The notes under the pieces were generated by a model, which made no database searches, was not told where the DNA came from, and worked only from the letters and a program-made list of their open reading frames with translations. A DNA stretch of 64,000 nucleotides, from assembly GCF_025998175.1 (NCBI RefSeq), contig NZ_AP026695.1, forward strand, positions 310,001 through 374,000, given 5' to 3'. The DNA comes from Nitrosopumilus zosterae (GTDB lineage: Archaea; Thermoproteota; Nitrososphaeria; Nitrososphaerales; Nitrosopumilaceae). Numbering within the stretch: the first letter of the stretch is position 1; each line of letters starts with the position of its first letter. Made by a program: the position numbers and the translations under genes. Shown in pieces: positions 57,894-64,000 of this stretch.

Positions 57894-58792
57894 ATCAGTG
57901 AACTTCCCAGCAGCAGTATGTTTCTTTTTCTCTCTTTAATTCGCCTAAATGAATAAGGTAGCCAATTAATCCCATACGGGATGTAATCTGAAACGACCAG
58001 TTTCTTTTTAATTAGTTTGGGCTTTAGTTCCTCTCTGATTCCTTTTAGCATCTGAAACTCAAATTTTTTGGGATATTTTTTTGACAAGTTTTCTGCCTTT
58101 CGTATTATTTTTTCGTCATGTGTTGCTATTGCAAACTCGTTTCCTTTCTTGAATAGTGTCTTCATCAGCTTTAGATAGTTTTTGTCCACGTCTTCTTTTG
58201 ATTTGAATGATATGCTTGCTTTTTCTCGGTATGCTCCTTTTACCAGGCGTATTTTTGCGCCCATCTGTAACAAGTCATTCAGATCATCTTCGGTTCTCTT
58301 GAGATTGGCTTGTAATGCAATTCCGAGTCTTTCATATTTTGAAAAAAATGTACTGTAAATTTCTATTGTCTCATCTGTATGTTCGGCTGACTCCATGTCC
58401 AGCCAAACAAAGACGTGTGCATTGCATGCTTTTTGTATGATTTTCTCAAAATTATGATAACATTCTTTCTGGCTAATAGAAAGGCCTATCTGTGTAGGTT
58501 TTACCGAGATTGCCCCGCGAATATTCCACTTTCTAAAAGAATCTATGATTTTTTTATACTCTTCCATATCTGCGTTGATTTGTTTTTTTGAGGTGTGGTA
58601 TTCGCCTAGTTTGTTTATGATTGCATGTCTTCCTAATTGGTATGCGTTTTTTGCAGAAACTAGCGCGTCATCAATAGTGTTTCCTGCAATCCATTGTTTT
58701 GCAATTTTAAACAAAACTTTTTCCATCAACTGCGTACCGGTTCCCACAGTGAATATTCTTTGAAGATAATTATATGATTTTAGTTCTGTCAT
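57875..58792 (-). CDS. proline dehydrogenase
   Basis: A 305-residue FAD-dependent ProDH oxidising proline to P5C. TIM-barrel strands 'ISVKPTQIGLSI', 'VFVWLDMESAEHTDETIE', 'GIALQANLKRTEDDL', 'KIRLVKGAYREKA' and the signature end 'VSDYIPYGINWLPYSFRRIKERKRN' are all present. Product goes to the convergent P5C dehydrogenase next door. A GTG-started RAM-domain gene lies divergently 41 bases upstream and may regulate it. ATG start at 58792. Confidence 0.92.
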   Translation of the reverse strand: MTELKSYNYLQRIFTVGTGTQLMEKVLFKIAKQWIAGNTIDDALVSAKNAYQLGRHAIINKLGEYHTSKKQINADMEEYKKIIDSFRKWNIRGAISVKPTQIGLSISQKECYHNFEKIIQKACNAHVFVWLDMESAEHTDETIEIYSTFFSKYERLGIALQANLKRTEDDLNDLLQMGAKIRLVKGAYREKASISFKSKEDVDKNYLKLMKTLFKKGNEFAIATHDEKIIRKAENLSKKYPKKFEFQMLKGIREELKPKLIKKKLVVSDYIPYGINWLPYSFRRIKERKRNILLLGSSLIQSQRV

Positions 58793-58833
58793 AGAACCAC
58801 AAAAGAGAAATTTGATGATTATGTACTATTATT

Positions 58834-59205
58834 GTGGATAAGGCCTTTGTTTTAATTAATTGTGATCCGGGCAAAGAGCAGTCAATATTGGGACAATTGA
58901 GGAAAATTAACAATGTAGTTGATGCTCAAGGAACATACGGTGTCTATGACATTGTGGCAAGAATAGAATCTGATAGTAAATCACAGCTTGACAATATTAT
59001 TTCTGATCAAATCAGAAAGTTAGATCATGTTAATTCTACTTTGACTCTTATTCCTATTGATGAGCAAAACATCATTCCTGATTTAATTCCAGATGTAGTT
59101 CCAGATGTCATCCCAGAACAGAAAAAACCTTTGGATGAATCTTCTGAAGATGAAGAAGAGGATTTAGACGAAAATGACTATGATGACGAGACAAAATTAA
59201 ACTAG
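58834..59205 (+). CDS. stand-alone Lrp/AsnC ligand-binding (RAM) domain with acidic tail
   Basis: A 123-residue protein. Residues ~3-78 form the RAM fold of Lrp/AsnC regulators ('AFVLINCDPGKEQSILGQL', 'DAQGTYGVYDIVARIESDS', 'VNSTLTLIP') without any HTH. The C-terminal ~45 residues are Pro/Val then highly acidic. Such single-domain proteins bind amino acids and modify partner Lrp proteins. Divergent from proline dehydrogenase, so amino-acid sensing of this pathway is plausible. GTG start. Confidence 0.8.
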   Translation: MDKAFVLINCDPGKEQSILGQLRKINNVVDAQGTYGVYDIVARIESDSKSQLDNIISDQIRKLDHVNSTLTLIPIDEQNIIPDLIPDVVPDVIPEQKKPLDESSEDEEEDLDENDYDDETKLN

Positions 59206-59236
59206 TCTAAACAGTTTGAAATTCTTTATGATTTCA

Positions 59237-59854
59237 TCATTGTTTTGCTATCAGATGATCCGGAACTGTGATGTAAAATACCTGCTCTTGTGCTATTGTC
59301 ACATACAAATCAAATTCTAAAGGATGAAGTAAATTTGATCTTACGCTATCTGCACTAATCACTGATACCTTGATATGATACAATCCGCCGTTTGTGAATA
59401 TAGGTCCGTCAATTACAGGATTATCTTGGCCAAATGTGTACAGTGCTCCTGCTATTGGATGCTCAATCCCGTAATACTTTGTACATTTCCACATTGGTGT
59501 TTTATCACAATCACTGTTAGGTCTGATGTCTATCGTTGTTGTTCCATCTTCTGCATAGAAATTATTTCTAGCCAATAATTCCCCTTTTTTATAGACATCT
59601 ACTGAATAAGTTACCTGTCTGAATGCTTTTCCAGTATCGACATCAAGAAACGTGATCTTCATAAACGCATTTGAAAAATCACCCACCGTCATATCTGATG
59701 GATTCATTCTTGCCTCTACTGTGACATTTCTGCTCTCAAAATCAATTGGAGGAGCTCTGTCTATTCCAGGATTTCCATGACCAAACACCTCTGAATGAAA
59801 TAACGGAAATGAGATGATTACAAACAAGAAAAATAAGAACACGTATTTTTTCAT
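59237..59854 (-). CDS. exported protein, 205 aa
   Basis: Signal peptide (residues ~1-24, ending VFGHG). Mature beta-rich domain with 'RNVTVEARMNPSDMTVGDFSNAFMKI' (~residues 43-68) and two cysteines ('SDCDKTPMWKCTKYYG') that could pair. No anchor seen. It resembles other thaumarchaeal exported beta-sandwich proteins of unknown role. ATG start; convergent with the RAM-domain gene. Confidence 0.68.
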   Translation of the reverse strand: MKKYVFLFFLFVIISFPLFHSEVFGHGNPGIDRAPPIDFESRNVTVEARMNPSDMTVGDFSNAFMKITFLDVDTGKAFRQVTYSVDVYKKGELLARNNFYAEDGTTTIDIRPNSDCDKTPMWKCTKYYGIEHPIAGALYTFGQDNPVIDGPIFTNGGLYHIKVSVISADSVRSNLLHPLEFDLYVTIAQEQVFYITVPDHLIAKQ

Positions 59855-59979
59855 TACTGTATTGTCTCATTATATTATAAAAATAAGATGTGCAACGATC
59901 AAACTTGGATGAATTAATCACTGATCATTAGAATACTTTATGAATGTCCTATTAAAAAATTAAATCTATAGGTATTGCA

Positions 59980-61335
59980 ATGACTGAGAATAATAACTCC
60001 ATTGAATTCAGAGTGATTCACAAAAGACGAAACAGAAATGAAAATAATGACGATCCACACCAGTGTAAAACTATTGTAAAGATTGAGCCCCACTATATGC
60101 AGAGATTTGGAATAAAAGAAGGAGAGATAGTCAAGATAAGCGGTAACACCAAAAACACTGTTGCAATGTGCTTGCCAATGTCTGATTCAGATTTACAGGA
60201 AATAGATACACGTGAAATAGAAGTGGAATTTCTAAACAATCCTGAAAAGAAAGTCCAACATCCTCCTAAAATCATTCTTTATGGTCCAGTATCGTGCAAT
60301 GTGGATATTTTAGGGGGATGGAAACAAACAATCAATCTTAGCAAGTTTCCAGAATCCCAAATAAAATCCGAAAGTATTCCAGAGGCAGAACTTGTGACAT
60401 TAGCTACTGTTAACATAGCAGAGAAAACGATGCCTGGATATCACTCACATCTGGATTATTCTGAAATCATGGGTTTTGTCGTTACAAATGACGATAGAAT
60501 TGATATTCCGTTCCAGAAGGAATGGCATGAAAAAAAGCAACAGGAGATGTGGGAAAAAGAGAATCAACATCCATCCTCAGACATAGGAACTATCAGAGGA
60601 AATCGGTCTAGTTCACATCTGCCTTCGTTCCCAAAATCATTCCAGTCTGCAATCGTTGATGTGACACCTGAAGGAAAACCATTCTGGAAAATCACCGAAA
60701 ACACCAGATTTGAGTTTAAAGATGCAAATCTTGCAAAAATCTTTGATCCATACAGGTTCACACCAAAAAAACTTGTCAATGTTGTTTCAATATCAAAACA
60801 GATCTTAGTGGATGATACTGAGTTTACGATACCCTCGCTAGAAGTTTATTCCAACATGATGAAGCTTATCTGGTATTCGTATCAACGCATAAAAATTCCC
60901 GAGTCTGATTTTACAGATATTCGTAAAATGAATCACATGAACAGGATGATGCGTAATGAACATCCAAGATTGATTATCACGTTGGAAGATGATTTGGGAA
61001 ATAGGTATGCAAGTACCAACGAAAGTGGAGGTGGCGGTGGTTCCAGCGGGCCTGATCCCACTACTATGGAAATAATCTCAAATTATTCTTGGCATAGTAT
61101 TTTTTCATCCACTCTTGACCCCAAAGCCAAAGAAATCATTCTGACAATTAAAGAGGTACAATGGGTAAGACAAAACACAACAAGTATGAATATGCCACCC
61201 CCTCCACCAAGACCTTCTCCACATATGACTCCTATTGAGAATACACTCCTTCCAAAGATAGTGATTGCAGAAGGACCATGGACGTTTAATGTTCCAGTAC
61301 ATTGGCAAAAATCATCATCTGATGAGGCGAGTTAG
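59980..61335 (+). CDS. 451-residue protein with Cdc48-N-like start and Gly/Pro linkers
   Basis: Residues ~10-65 read like a VAT/Cdc48 N-domain half ('YMQRFGIKEGEIVKISGN', 'KNTVAMCLPMSDSDLQEID'), a double-psi barrel used to bind partners. The middle is beta-rich. After residue ~345 there is a Gly/Ser linker 'SGGGGGSSGPDP', and near ~405-417 a proline run 'PPPPPRPSPH'. No ATPase domain or membrane helix. Four bases downstream begins the membrane gene at 61339, so it heads an operon of three. Function unknown. Confidence 0.6.
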   Translation: MTENNNSIEFRVIHKRRNRNENNDDPHQCKTIVKIEPHYMQRFGIKEGEIVKISGNTKNTVAMCLPMSDSDLQEIDTREIEVEFLNNPEKKVQHPPKIILYGPVSCNVDILGGWKQTINLSKFPESQIKSESIPEAELVTLATVNIAEKTMPGYHSHLDYSEIMGFVVTNDDRIDIPFQKEWHEKKQQEMWEKENQHPSSDIGTIRGNRSSSHLPSFPKSFQSAIVDVTPEGKPFWKITENTRFEFKDANLAKIFDPYRFTPKKLVNVVSISKQILVDDTEFTIPSLEVYSNMMKLIWYSYQRIKIPESDFTDIRKMNHMNRMMRNEHPRLIITLEDDLGNRYASTNESGGGGGSSGPDPTTMEIISNYSWHSIFSSTLDPKAKEIILTIKEVQWVRQNTTSMNMPPPPPRPSPHMTPIENTLLPKIVIAEGPWTFNVPVHWQKSSSDEAS

Positions 61336-61338
61336 AAC

Positions 61339-61626
61339 TTGTTTGTTTTAATTATTTATGGTGCTATCGGATATTTGTTTTTCAAGTATTTGTGGCCGAT
61401 GTTACATAGTAACGATCCAGAAAAAAAACCGAAAGAACTGTACACATTCTACGACAAACATTCCAAACTTTTTGTGGCAACGATAATTTTTGCCTTGCTT
61501 GGAATTAATGAAGCAATCAGCATGATTGGCGGGATTTTTGAATTTATTTTCATTCCGTGTTATCCTGATTCAGGAACAATCAGTATCTCTTGCTGGATAA
61601 AGGGTGGTTTGGGATTTGGACAATGA
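61339..61626 (+). CDS. two-helix membrane protein, 95 aa
   Basis: Starts at TTG four bases after the 451-residue gene. Hydrophobic segments at residues ~2-20 and ~47-72, with a Lys-rich loop between ('SNDPEKKPKELYTFYDKHSK'), and two cysteines in the outer C-terminus ('IPCYPDSG', 'ISCWIK'). Its stop overlaps the next start (ATGA). Second gene of the operon; role unknown. Confidence 0.6.
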   Translation: MFVLIIYGAIGYLFFKYLWPMLHSNDPEKKPKELYTFYDKHSKLFVATIIFALLGINEAISMIGGIFEFIFIPCYPDSGTISISCWIKGGLGFGQ

Positions 61627-62363
61627 AAACTAAACTTTTGATAGTCATTGCTGTGTTTCTTGTAATGGTTCCTTGGATTAGGGGGTTGGAATTTGGCATG
61701 AATGATCAAGTTATGGCAGATGGAATTACAATGAGTTCCATTATTGTCATGATACTTGCCATTGTGTTTTCTCTGGTGTCTTGGATTTTGTTTTCATGGG
61801 CATCAAAAAATATCCCATTGATAGGAATCCCACTGAGCATTATAACTGGAGCATCATTATTGATTCCATTCGGTCAGGTTCTGGGGCCAATGGCTGGTAT
61901 AATTGTTGGAGTTGTAGCAGGATTTGCAGCATTCATGCTCCAAAAGAAGATTACCTATCCCGCACAAAACACCTCTATGATAATTGCTGCAGTGACCATT
62001 GCTGCCACATATCTTGTTTTGACTCTGATGATTTTGGCAATCCAAACACCATCACATGTGTGGAATACTGGAGATGGTATTGGTGCATGGACTGGAACCG
62101 CACAAGGAATGGAAGAAAAAGGATTTGATAATATTTTTAATAATCATATTGGATTTAGTTACTTTCTGGCATTAATTCCCTCTTTGATAATTACCGGGTT
62201 GATAATTCAAGACAAAATAGCGAAAAGCAAGCTCTTGATAATTACTGGATCTATTTTAATGGTGTCTGCATTGTTGTACGTATTTGTCATGAGTGCTAGT
62301 GGTCAATGCTATCTTCCTTTAACTTTTTGTACAAATTTTTATGAATCCAATTATTGGCTCTAG
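61623..62363 (+). CDS. polytopic membrane protein, 246 aa
   Basis: Starts MKTKLLIVIAVFLVMV at ATG 61623, which overlaps the stop of the previous gene (ATGA); an upstream TTG at 61590 would lie inside that gene. About six hydrophobic helices follow, with short loops. No catalytic or transport motif is recognised. Third gene of the 59980-62363 operon, so a membrane partner for the Cdc48-N-like protein is possible. Confidence 0.68.
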   Translation: MKTKLLIVIAVFLVMVPWIRGLEFGMNDQVMADGITMSSIIVMILAIVFSLVSWILFSWASKNIPLIGIPLSIITGASLLIPFGQVLGPMAGIIVGVVAGFAAFMLQKKITYPAQNTSMIIAAVTIAATYLVLTLMILAIQTPSHVWNTGDGIGAWTGTAQGMEEKGFDNIFNNHIGFSYFLALIPSLIITGLIIQDKIAKSKLLIITGSILMVSALLYVFVMSASGQCYLPLTFCTNFYESNYWL

Positions 62364-62502
62364 TCTCACAGGTCTTGGAATAATCTTCTTGTACAAATCT
62401 CAACTGATTAGGAAATTAATTCTAAAATGAAAAACTAGCATTCAAACTATATAATTTGCTGAACTAAATCTATTGGAGTTTGAAAAACAAGAATTGGTTT
62501 AT

Positions 62503-63207
62503 TTATTTACCATACATTTCATCTATGATTCCCTTGAATGTAGTGTAAGGTTGTGCTCCTGTGATCATCTCTGCATTTTCAGGCCCAATGATGATAAATG
62601 TAGGGGTAGATCTTACTCCAGACTCTGATGCTATCTTTTTGTTGTCCTCTACTCGTTTTTCATATTTTCCAGAATCAAGACATTGGGTAAACAAATTTGT
62701 GTCTAATCCGTCAATTTCAGACACAAGTTTCTTCAGATTCTCTGAATTTGCCCAGCCGTCATTTTCATGTCCTTGGTTTGCATATACAAAGTCATGATAT
62801 TTCCAATAGAGATCCTGTTCTTGAGCACAGTAGCTTCCTGCATGAATGGTCAAAGAGTCAGGTCCTATGATGGGAAAGTCAATGTAAATCAGACTAGCTT
62901 CCCCACTTTCAATCAGATCCTTTTCTATGGCCGGTTTTGTTGATTCATTCCATCTCTTGCAGAAAGGACATTGATAGTCCCCAAATTCTATAATTGTAAC
63001 TGGTGCAGACATGTCGCCAAGAACTGGAGAGCCACTACGAGTGTCAAGTGATAATTTGACAGCGTTTGGGTTGTCTGCTTTTATTGCATCTAGATTCACG
63101 TATGCTATTCCAACTACTGCAGCAATTACTGCACATATTATGCCAATCATGACAAATTTGGTGGTTGATTTTCCAGGCTGTCTTGTCTTCTTGTTTCGCT
63201 TTCCCAC
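62503..63207 (-). CDS. membrane-anchored DsbA-type thiol oxidoreductase
   Basis: A 234-residue protein. A basic start (MGKRNKKTRQPGK) and one helix (~18-40) put the rest outside. The thioredoxin-fold active site is C-P-F-C in 'FGDYQCPFCKRWNEST' (~residues 88-103); 'AGSYCAQEQDLYWKYHDFVYANQ' and the cis-Pro loop 'VRSTPTFII' are as in DsbA/BdbD-like proteins. It should make or shuffle disulfides in exported proteins, which fits the many Cys-paired exported proteins here. ATG start. Confidence 0.9.
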   Translation of the reverse strand: MGKRNKKTRQPGKSTTKFVMIGIICAVIAAVVGIAYVNLDAIKADNPNAVKLSLDTRSGSPVLGDMSAPVTIIEFGDYQCPFCKRWNESTKPAIEKDLIESGEASLIYIDFPIIGPDSLTIHAGSYCAQEQDLYWKYHDFVYANQGHENDGWANSENLKKLVSEIDGLDTNLFTQCLDSGKYEKRVEDNKKIASESGVRSTPTFIIIGPENAEMITGAQPYTTFKGIIDEMYGK

Positions 63208-63244
63208 AACAGAACAGATTCAAAGTATTAAAAGAATCTACCCC

Positions 63245-63499
63245 CTATTTTTTGTAAATTCTTCCCCTGTGATCTGTTTCGATAACAAAGATAATCATTT
63301 TACTTTGCTGTAGATCCAAAATAACTCTGTAATTTCCCATTCTCAGTCTGTAAAATGGTGAATTTGTAAGCCTTGCCATGCTCTTGAACGGATCTCGTGT
63401 GCAATTTAACACTGCATCATAAACTCTTTGTGCATTTTTCTTGTCTATCTTTTCTAGCTGTTTTACAGACTTTTCAGACCATATGACCTGCCATGTCAT
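63245..63499 (-). CDS. RelE/ParE-family toxin
   Basis: An 84-residue RelE-fold protein: 'WQVIWSEKSVKQLEKIDKKNAQRVYDAV' (residues ~3-30), 'LTNSPFYRLRMGNYRVILDL' (~44-63) and 'IETDHRGRIYKK' at the C-terminus, the arrangement of the RNA-cleaving RelE core with Arg and Tyr near the end. It would cut mRNA at the ribosome. It overlaps the antitoxin gene by 4 bases (ATGA), the standard antitoxin-first order. Confidence 0.87.
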   Translation of the reverse strand: MTWQVIWSEKSVKQLEKIDKKNAQRVYDAVLNCTRDPFKSMARLTNSPFYRLRMGNYRVILDLQQSKMIIFVIETDHRGRIYKK

Positions 63500-63729
63500 T
63501 TCAGACCTAGTCTCTTTTTGACTTGTTCAGATGTGTACACGCGTCCTGCCTTGATGTCTGCAACTCCCTCTTCAATGTTTTTGATGATTGCAGGGCTTAG
63601 CACATCGTCTTCTTGTACATTTTTTAGCAGTCTTGCAATTACCATTTCATAGGTTTCGCCTGGATGGATCATCTGTTTTTTGAGATCGTTTTTTATCTTT
63701 TTAGAAAGTTTGATTGTGCTTTGTTCCAT
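63496..63729 (-). CDS. RelB-like antitoxin
   Basis: A 77-residue protein starting MEQSTIKLSKKIKNDLKKQ, with a DNA-binding ribbon-helix-helix-like N-terminus and a C-terminal toxin-wrapping helix ('IEEGVADIKAGRVYTSEQVKKR'). First gene of the pair with the RelE-like toxin. Its promoter holds three 10-base direct repeats that it, with the toxin, probably binds to repress itself. Confidence 0.8.
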   Translation of the reverse strand: MEQSTIKLSKKIKNDLKKQMIHPGETYEMVIARLLKNVQEDDVLSPAIIKNIEEGVADIKAGRVYTSEQVKKRLGLK

Positions 63730-63730
63730 G

Positions 63731-63760
63731 GTATACTCTAGTATACTATAGTATATTCTG
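63731..63760. promoter_or_regulatory. triple 10-bp repeat operator of the toxin-antitoxin pair
   Basis: GTATACTCTA, GTATACTATA and GTATATTCTG stand head to tail directly before the antitoxin ATG (63729). Each has a palindromic GTATAC core, so one face of the helix is contacted every turn, the pattern for ribbon-helix-helix repressors. Confidence 0.75.
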
Positions 63761-63915
63761 ATATAAAAACAAAGTGATTGGAACGTTTACAATATTCTTA
63801 TTCTTTTTTCCATAACCAACTATATGATATTATGAAATTTATAATAGACCGGATGGGACTTTACCCAAGTGTATTATACTCATATGCTATTTTTAGTTTT
63901 GAAGACTGAAGAATA

Positions 63916-64000
63916 ATGATTCGTGAAATAATAGACATCAACCCAAAAACATGGCTCAAACCATTTCAGAAAACAAGTATTTTCTACCTTCTAAAAATGG
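63916..64000 (+). CDS. start of an unrecognised protein (3' truncated by window)
   Basis: From ATG 63916 the frame is open to the window end, 28 codons starting MIREIIDINPKTWLKPF. Nothing diagnostic is visible. AT-rich sequence with TATA-like boxes precedes it. Divergent from the toxin-antitoxin operon. Confidence 0.45.
   Translation, partial: MIREIIDINPKTWLKPFQKTSIFYLLKM

Overview
The window looks like a stretch of chromosome from an ammonia-oxidising archaeon of the Nitrosopumilus type (Nitrososphaerota/Thaumarchaeota). The evidence is its strong AT bias; an archaeal information-processing set (TFB, a TFE-beta-like protein, RadA, Nop5, fibrillarin, eS30, eL21, RpoF, Trm1, RNase HII); many genes that start at or near their predicted transcription start; many tiny zinc-ribbon proteins; a two-domain multicopper oxidase; and a poorly described secretome. 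No amo genes are visible, so the assignment rests on overall style and gene families. All functions are read from the sequence by eye; no database search was run.

Layout. 1-5.9 kb: a truncated protein, small hypotheticals, an H1-like lysine-rich protein, an amidohydrolase/GNAT pair and a purine-salvage pair (mtnP-apt). 5.9-10.8 kb: a large secreted beta-domain protein and an OLD-type ATPase/nuclease. 10.8-20 kb: an RNA and transcription core (TFE-beta-like protein with a repeat tail, rlmE, trm1, rnhB, flpA-nop5), pyrD-pyrK, a radical SAM protein and eS30. 20-22.3 kb: an accessory island between eS30 and radA. It holds a Cys-rich 41-residue peptide with a perfect Shine-Dalgarno sequence, a SWIM-finger DDE transposase, two zinc-ribbon genes, a 41-residue reverse-strand peptide, several copies of a palindrome (TACCTANTAGGTA) and a diverged copy of the radA upstream region. 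22.3-28.1 kb: radA, rlmN, the classic eL21-rpoF-DUF655-rsmA-hemK2 run, and icd. 28.2-32.5 kb: a phosphoesterase, tRNA-Ser(GCT), and a metal cluster (DtxR-type regulator, DtxR-like box, multicopper oxidase, ZIP transporter). 32.6-37.6 kb: an accessory stretch of secreted and membrane proteins including a CAP-like protein and a broken zinc-ribbon gene. 37.7-45.1 kb: a SirB1-like protein, a Trm112-fused methyltransferase, an SPFH protein, TFB and a MarR regulator. 45.2-53.5 kb: two paralogous secreted proteins, a hairpin-rich gene-free interval, a metallothionein-like ORF, a large zinc-binding helicase and tiny membrane or zinc peptides. 53.5-59.2 kb: a nitroreductase, a regulator and an arginase-family/P5C dehydrogenase/proline dehydrogenase module. 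59.2-64 kb: secreted and membrane proteins, a DsbA-like protein and a RelBE-like toxin-antitoxin pair with a three-copy 10-bp operator.

The strongest candidate for something undescribed is the 20-22.3 kb island. Near-identical palindromes sit at the promoters of three divergent or separate transcription units there (transposase, zinc-ribbon pair, reverse-strand peptide), which suggests one regulator for the cassette. The Cys-rich peptide carries promoter blocks shared with radA, at conserved spacing. Secondary candidates are the 11-Cys peptide at 48657, the paired hairpins at 47256-47398, and the low-complexity tails on TFE-beta, Nop5 and RadA.
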